NCBI RefSeq assembly: GCF_000014565.1
Contig: NC_008268.1
Location: forward strand, 2,480,001 to 2,544,000
Length of the DNA stretch: 64,000 nucleotides
From: Rhodococcus jostii RHA1
GTDB lineage: Bacteria > Actinomycetota > Actinomycetes > Mycobacteriales > Mycobacteriaceae
Reading direction: 5' to 3'
Shown: piece by piece, positions 1 to 7,759 of the stretch
Numbering within the stretch: position 1 is the first letter of the stretch
How the letters are laid out: each line of letters opens with the position of its first letter
Notes under the pieces: generated by a model
What the model was told of the DNA's origin: nothing
What the model saw: the letters and a program-made list of their open reading frames with translations, nothing else
The model's database searches: none
Program-made: the position numbers and the translations under genes

Positions 1-2
1 CC

Positions 3-965
3 TCGGGGGTTCAAGCAATTGGCGTGAAGCTCGACATTCTCAGCAGTGCTGCGCAGGATGTGAAAAACAGCATTCCAGCACCGACGTCTGAGCAACCGCT
101 GAGCCTTCTCCCCCTGACACCCACCGCCGCCGAAGCACAGGAAGCAGCGCGGGATGCGACGAGGGAAGAGGCCATTCGGAAGCTGCAGAACATCTACGTC
201 CCGAACTACCAGGACGTCGGCACGAACGTGCCGGTCCTCCCGGCACCACACTCACCCAACGGCAAGATCGATTCCGTCGACCCGAATGTCACTGTGCCGA
301 GCTCAGGCAGTCCCGGTTCGAACCCCTGGGGCACAGCCGACAGCAATACTTCTTCCGCTTGGGGCGAGGGCGATTCGTCGGCGGACGGGGAGAACCCCGC
401 GGACGGGGATTCCGCAGTGGATGATGCCGCGGCCACGTCGGCGGCGAATGCCGAAGCCGCTGCCAATCAGGGCGCCGGGGCTGGATCCGGCTCGGCCGCA
501 CAGACTGCGGCCGCGAATGCGCAGAATGCGGCCGGCGCGGGTTCGCAGTCGGGTACGGGCGCGGGCGCCGCGGGTTATGGCGGCGGACTCGTCGGAGGTT
601 CACGGTCCGGTGCCGGCGGATCGGGTGTCGGGGGTTCGGCGTCGAGCGCGCGCCGGAAGAATGACAAGCGCGATTTCGAGTCCACCTCGAGCGGTGTGGT
701 TCCGGGTGGCCCGATCCTGTCCGGTGGTGCCGCGACCGGCGCAGGAGCGGCTGCCGCTGCTGCCGCGGCGACTCCGGTGAAACCGAGCATGAGTCGACCC
801 GGAATGGGTATGGCACCCGGGATGATGGGTGCACCCGGCCGAGCAGGCGGCAACGGCGATGGTGACACGGAGCATCAGACGCCGAGCTACCTGATCACCG
901 TCGACAACGGCAACGAACTGATCGGCACACTCGACCCCGTCGCACCCCCGGTGATCGGCGCATGA
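3..965 (+). CDS. C-terminal part of a PPE-like ESX substrate (5' end outside window)
   Basis: The frame is open to the left edge, so the gene very probably starts upstream; a GTG at 24 is a less likely start. The first ~80 residues are an amphipathic helical stretch ending in YVPNYQDVGTNVPVLP, which resembles the end of an actinobacterial PPE helical domain. The rest is a low-complexity Gly/Ala/Ser linker followed by a Met/Gly/Pro-rich segment and a short ordered tail. The stop overlaps the next ATG (ATGA at 962-965). That gene encodes an EspG-like chaperone, the usual partner of PPE proteins, so an exported type VII substrate is inferred. The N-terminal Trp/PPE motifs are not visible here. 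Confidence 0.65.
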   Translation, partial: SGVQAIGVKLDILSSAAQDVKNSIPAPTSEQPLSLLPLTPTAAEAQEAARDATREEAIRKLQNIYVPNYQDVGTNVPVLPAPHSPNGKIDSVDPNVTVPSSGSPGSNPWGTADSNTSSAWGEGDSSADGENPADGDSAVDDAAATSAANAEAAANQGAGAGSGSAAQTAAANAQNAAGAGSQSGTGAGAAGYGGGLVGGSRSGAGGSGVGGSASSARRKNDKRDFESTSSGVVPGGPILSGGAATGAGAAAAAAAATPVKPSMSRPGMGMAPGMMGAPGRAGGNGDGDTEHQTPSYLITVDNGNELIGTLDPVAPPVIGA

Positions 966-1711
966 ACTGGCGGCTGACGTCAGCCCAATTCATGTGCCTT
1001 TGGGAGGCAACCGATCTCGACCGGATGCCGTACCCGCTGCAGTACCGGTCCGCGGCCACGACGGAAGACCAGTATGCCGTCCAGCAACGCGAGCTGGAGC
1101 AGTGGCGGACTGCGCTCGACGAACCGAAAATGATTGCCGCGATCCAGGCGCTCCGGGACCCGCACCTGTCCATCACGGTGTTCGCCCCCTCCCCCGAACT
1201 CGACTCGGGGCTTCGCCGGAGGGGCAGCATCCGTGGCCGGGTCGCCGTCGTCGCCGAACAGCTGCGCGGGGCACCGGGCCGCGGCGACATCCGGATCGAC
1301 GCAGGTACCGAGGGCGTCGACTGGCTGACCACCCAACTCCTGAAAGACCTGCCCGGCTGCGCGCCCGGACGGACCCCGTCCCTGACCGCGCACCCCGACG
1401 ACCTCGAGAACCGAAGCAGCGGTACTTCCGTCCTGCAGAACGCCCGAGCCTCCGACGGCACTCTCCTGCGAAGGATCGTGGGCCGACCGCGGACCGGAAT
1501 CGGATACATCTGCATCCGGGGTGCTCGCAGCGGGCTCGACGAGCCCGTTCTGGGTGAACTGACGTGGATCGACGTCGAAGCGGACGGCCGGTACCTCTAT
1601 CACCAGGACGACCGTGTTCACCTGCGGTCCGCGACAGTCCGGTTGGTTCGCGACGAGCTGTCGAAACGCGTGTCGGCGGCCCTCGCCAACCCTTCGCCGA
1701 CCCGCAACTGA
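962..1711 (+). CDS. EspG-family ESX secretion-associated chaperone
   Basis: 249 residues beginning MNWRLTSAQFMCLWE. The length and pattern (N-terminal strand-rich half with a Tyr/Pro-rich segment, then repeated ESX-EspG-type 'GRVAVVAEQL' and 'RRIVGRPRTGIGYI' strands) match the EspG family, cytosolic chaperones that bind the tip of PPE proteins before ESX export. Translational coupling by a 4-bp overlap to the PPE-like gene upstream supports a chaperone/substrate pair. No ESX core gene (eccC, eccD, mycP) is in the window, so the secretion machinery must lie to the left or elsewhere. Confidence 0.75.
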   Translation: MNWRLTSAQFMCLWEATDLDRMPYPLQYRSAATTEDQYAVQQRELEQWRTALDEPKMIAAIQALRDPHLSITVFAPSPELDSGLRRRGSIRGRVAVVAEQLRGAPGRGDIRIDAGTEGVDWLTTQLLKDLPGCAPGRTPSLTAHPDDLENRSSGTSVLQNARASDGTLLRRIVGRPRTGIGYICIRGARSGLDEPVLGELTWIDVEADGRYLYHQDDRVHLRSATVRLVRDELSKRVSAALANPSPTRN

Positions 1712-1727
1712 GCGTTACCCTTGTCCC

Positions 1728-2201
1728 ATGACCGATCGGGACAGGGACGGGACGGGGAAACCCCTCAACGCACGCCCCCGCGATGAACTCGGCCGACCCC
1801 TGCCGCACGACGCCGAGGGTGTACCGCGTATCCCCGACGACCTGCGGTTACCGCCCGACGAGGCGATCACCGAGGCTCAGCGGCTCCTCGACCACGGCAT
1901 GCCGTTCCATGCACACGAGATCCTCGAGGGTACGTGGAAGATCGCCCCCGAGGACGAGCGGGAACTGTGGCAGGGGCTCGCCCAGCTCGCGGTGGGTCTC
2001 ACCCATCTGATGCGGGGCAACAAGACGGGCGCGCGGTCACTGCTGCGCCAAGGCCACGACCGGATCCGGCATTACGAGGTGGAGGCGCCGCACGGCCTCG
2101 ACATCGCCGGCCTCCTGACGTGGTCGGAACACCTCACGGACGAGATCGATCGCGTCGACCCGCTGCCGGCGACGCCCGTACCCCGATTGAGAATCCCCTG
2201 A
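1728..2201 (+). CDS. DUF309 domain protein
   Basis: 157 residues. The ATG at 1728 follows the EspG stop by 16 nt and begins MTDRDRDGTGKPLNARPRDELGRP; an in-frame upstream extension inside espG is possible but looks like non-coding-quality sequence. The helical core contains FHAHEILEGTWK and the downstream motif LWQGLAQLAVGLTH, the conserved signature of DUF309, a small all-helical family of unknown function. The stop TGA overlaps the next start (TGATG), so it is translationally coupled to the LON-domain gene. Its function is unknown. Confidence 0.8.
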   Translation: MTDRDRDGTGKPLNARPRDELGRPLPHDAEGVPRIPDDLRLPPDEAITEAQRLLDHGMPFHAHEILEGTWKIAPEDERELWQGLAQLAVGLTHLMRGNKTGARSLLRQGHDRIRHYEVEAPHGLDIAGLLTWSEHLTDEIDRVDPLPATPVPRLRIP

Positions 2202-2839
2202 TGACTCTGCTTCCCATGTTCCCGCTGGGCTCGACGATGCTGCCCGGTCAGCAGCTCCCCCTCCACGTCTTCGAACCCCGCTACCAGGAGCTGGTCCGCG
2301 ACTGCCTGGACGCACCGGACGGTCCCCGCTTCGGTGTCGTTCTCATTGCCCGCGGCAACGAGGTGGGCGGCGGCGACATCCGCCACGATGTCGGCACTAT
2401 CGCGCGGATCGAGTCGCACGCGTCGATCGGCGAGGGGCGGTACGAGCTGTTCTGCCGCACGGAGGAACGGATCAAGGTGTCGAAGTGGTTGCCCGACAAC
2501 CCGTATCCGATCGCCGAGGTCGATGTGTGGCCGGACGAGAACACCGGCACCCAGACAGCGGACTACGAATTCCCCTCCCTCATCGAGAGACTCGAATTCC
2601 TGTACGGCCTCCTCCGCCGTCTCGCGACGGAAACCGGCAACGTTCCGCCCGACGTTCCCGTCATCGGCGGTTTCCGCGGGTCGCTCGGCACGAGGCTCTA
2701 CGAGATCGCCACCTACATTCCGATGGGGGACGCCGACCGCCTGCAGATCCTCGCGGCTGCGGGCGCGGACGAACGCCTGCGGGAGGTGTCCGAGGCGATC
2801 GAGAACGCCATCGAAATGGTCCAGTTCCGGCTGATGTGA
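2201..2839 (+). CDS. LON substrate-binding domain protein
   Basis: 212 residues starting MTLLPMFPLGSTMLPGQQLPLHVFEPRY, the typical opening of the stand-alone LON N-terminal (substrate-binding) domain. The motif FGVVLIARGNEVGG and the later helical half (YEIATYIPMGDADRLQIL, LREVSEAI) continue the family pattern. No AAA ATPase or Ser-Lys protease domain follows, so it is not a Lon protease. Such single-domain proteins are common in actinobacteria and their substrate is unknown. The start ATG overlaps the stop of the DUF309 gene by one base. Confidence 0.85.
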   Translation: MTLLPMFPLGSTMLPGQQLPLHVFEPRYQELVRDCLDAPDGPRFGVVLIARGNEVGGGDIRHDVGTIARIESHASIGEGRYELFCRTEERIKVSKWLPDNPYPIAEVDVWPDENTGTQTADYEFPSLIERLEFLYGLLRRLATETGNVPPDVPVIGGFRGSLGTRLYEIATYIPMGDADRLQILAAAGADERLREVSEAIENAIEMVQFRLM

Positions 2840-2900
2840 CCTAGCCCTCCCCGGGGTTGGTCAAGAGCACTCCGGGAAGGGTGTAGTGTTGTCAATGCAA

Positions 2901-2977
2901 CGCGGGGTGGAGCAGCTCGGTAGCTCGCTGGGCTCATAACCCAGAGGTCGCAGGTTCAAATCCTGTCCCCGCTACCA
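2901..2977 (+). tRNA. initiator tRNA-fMet (CAT anticodon), CCA encoded
   Basis: The 77-nt cloverleaf has acceptor arm CGCGGGG/CCCCGCT and anticodon loop CTCATAA. The anticodon stem carries three consecutive G:C pairs (GGG/CCC), the T arm is GGTTCAAATCC, and a genomic CCA ends at 2977. The unpaired first acceptor position (C1 opposite T72) together with the three G:C pairs identifies an initiator rather than an elongator tRNA-Met. A strong hairpin terminator follows six bases later. Confidence 0.95.
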
Positions 2978-2982
2978 GTGGA

Positions 2983-3020
2983 AACGGCTCCGGAGATTCA
3001 ATTCTCCGGAGCCGTTTTTC
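2983..3020 (+). terminator. Rho-independent terminator of the tRNA-fMet
   Basis: A perfect 14-bp stem (2983-2996 with 3003-3016) encloses a 6-nt loop and runs into TTT C at 3017-3020. It lies directly behind the tRNA and before the P450 promoter. Confidence 0.85.
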
Positions 3021-3080
3021 GTTGTTCCACATCCTCCAGGACTAGAACGTATTCTCGTACGTGAGGCCTCAGGAGGGACA

Positions 3081-4304
3081 GTGCAGCTCGCCGACGTCGA
3101 TCTCTACAACCCGGACACCTTCGCGAAGGGCGTGCCCCACGAGATGTTCGCCGTGTTGCGGCGGGAGGCCCCGGTCTACCGGCACCTCGACGAGCGCGGC
3201 GACCCGTTCTGGTGCGTTACCCGGCACGCCGACATCGTGACGGTGAACCGGGACGCCGAGACCTATTCGTCGTGGCGGGGCGCCACCTACATCGACGACC
3301 TGAGCCCGGACGACCTGGCGGGCCAGCAGTTGATGATGCTGAACATGGACCCACCGGACCACACGGCGCTGCGGAAGATCGTGAGCAAAGGTTTCACGCC
3401 CCGCCGCATCGGCCAACTGCACGAGATTCTCGCGCGGCGGGCCACGACCATCGTCGACGCGGTGATCGAGCGCGGCGAGTGCGACTTCGTCGTCGATGTC
3501 GCGTCCGAACTCCCGCTTCAGGCGATCGCCGATTTCCTGGGCGTGCCTCAGGAGGATCGCAAGCTGATCTTCGACCTGACGAATCAGATGATCGGCTCGT
3601 CCGATCCGGAATTCCATCTCGAGGACGGTCAGGAACGCGCGGCGGCGGCCCAGATGTTCGCGTACAGCCTGGAGATGTTCGAGGACCGCAAGAAACACCC
3701 CCGCGACGACATCGCGACAGCTCTCATCCAGGCCGATGTGCACGGCGAGAAGCTGGGCGAACTGGATTTCAACATGTTCTTCATGCTCCTCGCGGTCGCG
3801 GGTAACGAGACTACCCGCAACGCCATCTCACACACCCAGTTGGCGCTGATGGAGCATCCCGAGGAGCGCAGGAAGGTGCTCGAAGATCCGTCCAAGCTCG
3901 ACGCTCTGATCGAGGAGGGGTTGCGCTGGGCCACACCGGTCATGCAGTTCCGCCGGACAGCAACCACGGACACCGTGCTGCACGACGTCGAGATCTCCGA
4001 GGGCGACCGGGTGGTCATCTGGCACATGTCGGGGAACCGGGACGAGGCGGTGTTCGACGACCCCTACACGTTCGACATCGACCGACCCACCGGCCACTAC
4101 TCCCAGCACATTGCGTTCGGCGGCGGCGGTCACCATTTCTGCCTCGGCGCCAACCTTGCTCGCGCGGAGATGAAGGTGATGCTGAGCGAGATTCTGCGTC
4201 GCATGCCCGATATGGAACAGACCGCACCGGCGCAGCGCCTGCGCTCCAACTTCATCAACGGGCTCAAGCACATGCCGGTGACGTTCACGCCCTCGTCCCT
4301 CTGA
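3081..4304 (+). CDS. Cytochrome P450
   Basis: 407 residues; GTG start at 3081 preceded by AGGAGGGA at 3071. The I-helix motif is AGNETTRN (proton-delivery Thr), EEGLRWATPV is the ExxR helix, and the haem loop FGGGGHHFCLGANLA carries the cysteine ligand near residue 354. The overall sequence resembles the CYP124/125/142-type group of actinobacterial sterol or alkyl-chain hydroxylases, but the exact family cannot be fixed by eye. No ferredoxin or reductase gene is adjacent, so electrons must come from elsewhere. It stands alone after the tRNA terminator; only a pseudogene follows. Confidence 0.93.
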   Translation: MQLADVDLYNPDTFAKGVPHEMFAVLRREAPVYRHLDERGDPFWCVTRHADIVTVNRDAETYSSWRGATYIDDLSPDDLAGQQLMMLNMDPPDHTALRKIVSKGFTPRRIGQLHEILARRATTIVDAVIERGECDFVVDVASELPLQAIADFLGVPQEDRKLIFDLTNQMIGSSDPEFHLEDGQERAAAAQMFAYSLEMFEDRKKHPRDDIATALIQADVHGEKLGELDFNMFFMLLAVAGNETTRNAISHTQLALMEHPEERRKVLEDPSKLDALIEEGLRWATPVMQFRRTATTDTVLHDVEISEGDRVVIWHMSGNRDEAVFDDPYTFDIDRPTGHYSQHIAFGGGGHHFCLGANLARAEMKVMLSEILRRMPDMEQTAPAQRLRSNFINGLKHMPVTFTPSSL

Positions 4305-4337
4305 GCGGAGCGCCGCCTTTCCTGACAGCCTGGTCGG

Positions 4338-5484
4338 GTGAACAACGTCGACGCAGTGGTCATCGGATCCGGTCCCAACGGACTCGTCGCGGCCGCGACC
4401 CTGGCAGATGCGGGCTGGGATGTGGCGGTCAGTGGAGGCGCAGCCGACGCCCGGCGGTGCGGTGAGGTCGGCGGAACTCGTCCCCGGATTCACGTCGGAC
4501 CTGTTCAGCGTGTTCCATCCCCTGTCCACCGTGTCGCCGGTGCTCCGCGGTCTCGATCTCGAGTCGCACGGACTGCGCTGGAGTCACGCGCCCCGCGCGC
4601 TCGGGCAAGCCCGCTCGGCCGCCGGCGAGGACGCGCCGGTGATCCATCCTGACCCCGCGGACACGGCCGCCGACCTCGAACGCCGTCAACCTGGTGACGG
4701 TGCCGCGTGGTCGGCGCGCCGAGGACGCGGGCGCGCACTTCCACTCGGCGACGCCGTGACCGGGATCGACGTTCGATCGGGTCGCGCCGTGGGGGTGCGG
4801 ACGGCGTCGGGTGTCCGCTACACGGCACGTCGGGCGGTGATCGCCGACGTCTCTGCGCCCGCACTGTACGGGTCGCTGCTTCCGGACCACGCCGTCCCCG
4901 CCTGCGTGCGGGCCGACCTCGAGCACTTCGAGTGGGACACGCCCGTCCTGAAGGTCAATTACGCCTTGTCGCAGAAGATTCCGTGGCGTTCGCCCAGCCT
5001 GAGCGGTGCGGGCACCGTCTACCTGGGTGCCGACGACAACGGACTCGTCCGCTGGATGGCCGACCTGACCACCGGCACCGTCCAGGCCAGCCCGTTCCTG
5101 CTGTTCGGACAGATGACGACCGCGGATCCCCCAGGTCGGCGGAGGGCACCGAAAGCGCCTGGGCGTATACGCATCTACCGCGCGACATCACCGACGACGC
5201 GTCCGCCGACCTGCTGGCCGCACGAGTCGACGAGGTCCTCGAGGCGCATGCACCGGGTTTCTCGGAGCGGGTCGTCGGACGGGTCGTCCAGCGCCCGTCG
5301 GATCTCGAGGCGGCCGACGCGAATCTCGTGGGTGGCGCCGTCAACGGCGGGACGGCGCAACTCCATCAGCAGCTGGTCTTCCGCCCGGGGCCGGGCACGT
5401 CCCGTTCGGAGACCGCGCCGCGCTCGGCGAGGACGGACCGCGCGGGTGGCTGCGGTGGCGCACGTCGCGCGCCGTGATCGACCT
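4338..5484 (+). pseudogene. Decayed phytoene-desaturase-like FAD oxidoreductase
   Basis: The GTG start opens with a dinucleotide-binding motif (VVIGSGPNGLVAAATLADAG), typical of carotenoid desaturase-like amine oxidases. The reading frame is lost near 4430, picked up in another frame as QPTPGGAVRSAELVPGF, shifts again near 4743 (HFH / LGDAVTGIDV) and again near 5129, and continues as SAWAYTHLPRDITDDASADLLAARVDEV. The NGG.. region near 5345 is present, but the C-terminal FAD-contact segment (PGGGVHG-type) is missing. An internal stretch of roughly 100 or more residues also appears deleted after GDGAAWSA. Several independent lesions indicate an old pseudogene rather than sequencing error. Confidence 0.85.
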
Positions 5485-5579
5485 GTTGTCGACGGGACCG
5501 ATACCCTAGTTTGTCGCGTGTCGGGGTACCTCACCGTGCAATGATCTGAGTCGTCGAATTCGGACCACGAAGGGGCATC

Positions 5580-6419
5580 ATGCAGCATCGAGAATCATCC
5601 TTCGCCGGCGTCGGCGGAATTCCCATCGTCTACGACGTGTGGCTCCCCGAGCGGCGCCCGCGCGGCGTGCTGGTTCTGTGCCACGGCTTCGGCGAGCATG
5701 CCCGGCGGTACGACCATGTGATCGAACGGCTCGGGGAACTCGACCTCGCGATCTACGCGCCCGACCACCGTGGGCACGGGCGGTCGGGCGGCAAACGGGT
5801 CCATCTGAAGGACTGGACCGAGTTCACCGACGACCTGCACCAGTTGTTCGGCATCGCGTCGACGGACTGGCCCGGCACCGACCGGTTTCTCCTCGGGCAC
5901 AGCATGGGCGGTTCCATCGCGCTGACCTACGCACTCGACCACCAGCAGGACCTGAAGGCACTCATGCTGTCCGGGCCTGCGGTCGACGTGACGAGCGGCA
6001 CGCCGCGCATCGTGGTGGAGATCGGCAAGCTGGTGGGTCGCTTCCTTCCCGGAGTGCCCGTCGAGTCGCTCGACGCGAAGTTGGTCTCCCGCGATCCTGC
6101 GGTCGTGTCGGCCTACGAGGAGGATCCCCTCGTCCACCACGGGAAGGTGCCTGCCGGGATTGCGCGCGGGATGATCCTCGCCGCCGAACGGTTGCCGGAA
6201 CGTCTGCCGTCGCTGACGATTCCCCTGCTTCTCCAGCACGGCCAGGACGACGGACTCGCGAGTGTGCACGGCACGGAACTGATCGCGGAGTACGTCGGTT
6301 CGGAGGATCTCACGGTGGAGATCTACGAAAACCTGTTCCACGAGGTGTTCAACGAACCGGAGAACGAGGAGGTACTCGACGACCTCGTCGAGTGGTTGCG
6401 GCCGCGCGTGCAGGCCTGA
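5580..6419 (+). CDS. Monoacylglycerol-lipase-like alpha/beta hydrolase
   Basis: 279 residues, ATG at 5580. The nucleophile elbow is GHSMGG (Ser near residue 110), the oxyanion/HG motif is CHGFGEHARRY, and the catalytic His lies in ENLFHEVFNEPE near the C-terminus with an Asp in QHGQDDGLAS. The HGFGEHARRYDH opening and the overall spacing match the bacterial monoglyceride lipase group (mycobacterial Rv0183-like). No signal peptide is visible. Glycerolipid turnover is the likely role, inferred from family only. Confidence 0.88.
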   Translation: MQHRESSFAGVGGIPIVYDVWLPERRPRGVLVLCHGFGEHARRYDHVIERLGELDLAIYAPDHRGHGRSGGKRVHLKDWTEFTDDLHQLFGIASTDWPGTDRFLLGHSMGGSIALTYALDHQQDLKALMLSGPAVDVTSGTPRIVVEIGKLVGRFLPGVPVESLDAKLVSRDPAVVSAYEEDPLVHHGKVPAGIARGMILAAERLPERLPSLTIPLLLQHGQDDGLASVHGTELIAEYVGSEDLTVEIYENLFHEVFNEPENEEVLDDLVEWLRPRVQA

Positions 6420-6470
6420 CTTCGTCGGGGGTGTTCTGCACCCGTGGACGATGGATGCCAGGATGGGCTG

Positions 6471-7274
6471 ATGAAACGTCACGTCAGCGCCACTCTCGAT
6501 ATCGAGGTCACCGACGCCACCAGTCTCGAATTCAAGATCGCGGTGGCCCGGACCCCGGGTTCGGAGTTGTCGGAATCGTTGACGTTCACCCTCGACGGTA
6601 ACCGTGTCGAGGCACGAGAGATGGTGGCGGAGCACGGTACTCGTGTCCACCTCCTGGACAGTGCTCCCGGCTCGCTGCGCGTCGAGTACTCGGCTTCGGT
6701 TGTGGGTAAGGCCGATTCGCCTCCGGTCACCGACTACGACCTGTCGAAGTATCTGCGCCCGAGCCGATATGCGGAGGCGGACAAGTTCTTCGGTTTCACC
6801 GGCGGCGAATTCAATCTGTCCAAGCCGCAGCCGGAACTACTGCAGGACATCACCTCGTGGGTGGGATCGCGACTGCTGTACCAGGCGGGTTCGAGCAGAT
6901 CCACCGACAGCGCCGTCGACACGATGCTGTCCGGGGCGGGCGTGTGCCGTGACTTCGCCCACCTCACGGTGGCGCTTCTGCGGGCCGTCACCATTCCGGC
7001 GAGGCTGGTGGCCGTGTATGCGCCGGGGTGCGATCCGATGGACTTCCATGCTGTCGTCGAGGCGTTCGTCGATGACGAATGGCGTGTGGTCGACGCGACC
7101 CGACTGGCTCCGCGTTCGGCACTCCTGCGGATCGCGACAGGTCGCGACGCCGCGGACACCGCGTTCCTGGACAATCACGGAGGGGCGATCACGCTCGAGA
7201 ACACCGTGGTGACCGCTGTCGTCGACGGCGAGTTCCCGTATGACGACTATGCGACACCCACCTCGCTGACCTGA
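6471..7274 (+). CDS. Transglutaminase-like (papain-fold) protein
   Basis: 267 residues from ATG 6471 (MKRHVSATLDIEV); a GTG at 6444 would add nine unlikely residues. The N-terminal beta domain is followed by the core GAGVCRDFAHLTVALLRAV (Cys near residue 153), then MDFHAVVEAF (His) and WRVVDATRLAPR (Asp): the Cys-His-Asp triad of bacterial transglutaminase-like proteins. Family members are often peptidases or unassigned; the substrate is unknown. It ends five bases before the convergent MarR gene. Confidence 0.85.
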   Translation: MKRHVSATLDIEVTDATSLEFKIAVARTPGSELSESLTFTLDGNRVEAREMVAEHGTRVHLLDSAPGSLRVEYSASVVGKADSPPVTDYDLSKYLRPSRYAEADKFFGFTGGEFNLSKPQPELLQDITSWVGSRLLYQAGSSRSTDSAVDTMLSGAGVCRDFAHLTVALLRAVTIPARLVAVYAPGCDPMDFHAVVEAFVDDEWRVVDATRLAPRSALLRIATGRDAADTAFLDNHGGAITLENTVVTAVVDGEFPYDDYATPTSLT

Positions 7275-7278
7275 CGGG

Positions 7279-7659
7279 TCAGGTTGCGTCCGAAAGCTTT
7301 TCGGTGAGCACGCCCACCTGAATCTTCTTGGCGTCGGCGTGCACCTCACGGCCGGCGTCGGTGACGTCGACGAACACGCCTCGCCGGTCCGCCTCGCACA
7401 GCGCCCTCGCGACCAGGCCCGCCTTTTCCAGCCGGGCCACGCTCCGGGACAGGGCGCTGGGGCTGAGGTACATCTCGGCCGCGAGGTCCTGCATCCTGGG
7501 TCGCTCGCAGGTGGCGTCCATGAGTCGATCGAGCGTCTCGAAATCGCTCATGCTCAGGCCGTGGGCGTGTTGCATCTCACGATCCAACTCGCAGGCGATG
7601 GAGTTGTATCTGCTCGCGAGCAGCCGCCACGTGCCGCGCAGGTCTGCTTCAGAGCTCAT
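7279..7659 (-). CDS. MarR-family transcriptional regulator
   Basis: 126 residues from the ATG at 7659 (MSSEADLRGTWRLLASRYNSIACELDREMQ); upstream in-frame codons overlap the intergenic operator region and are unlikely to be translated. The winged helix is visible as MQDLAAEMYLSPSALSRSVARLEKAGLVAR followed by the wing EADRRGVFVDVTDAGRE. It is transcribed divergently from an MFS drug/H+ antiporter, a classic repressor/efflux pair, so it probably represses the transporter and itself until an inducer binds. Confidence 0.9.
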   Translation of the reverse strand: MSSEADLRGTWRLLASRYNSIACELDREMQHAHGLSMSDFETLDRLMDATCERPRMQDLAAEMYLSPSALSRSVARLEKAGLVARALCEADRRGVFVDVTDAGREVHADAKKIQVGVLTEKLSDAT

Positions 7660-7690
7660 GTCCCGCACCCTAGCGCGCGTACGCAAAAGG

Positions 7691-7745
7691 TGCAAGCGAA
7701 TTAAATGCAAACGAAATTAGTGCTTGCGCATTGATTGCACGTGCA
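7691..7745. promoter_or_regulatory. Putative MarR operator region between marR and the MFS gene
   Basis: The divergent intergenic region holds two near-identical direct copies, TGCAAGCGAATTA (7691-7703) and TGCAAACGAAATTA (7706-7719). An inverted copy TGCTTGCGCA follows at 7721-7730, and the perfect palindrome TGCACGTGCA at 7736-7745. It is A/T-rich against the surrounding GC-rich coding DNA. MarR binding here is inferred from position. Confidence 0.5.
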
Positions 7746-7759
7746 TCTACATTCTCCCT

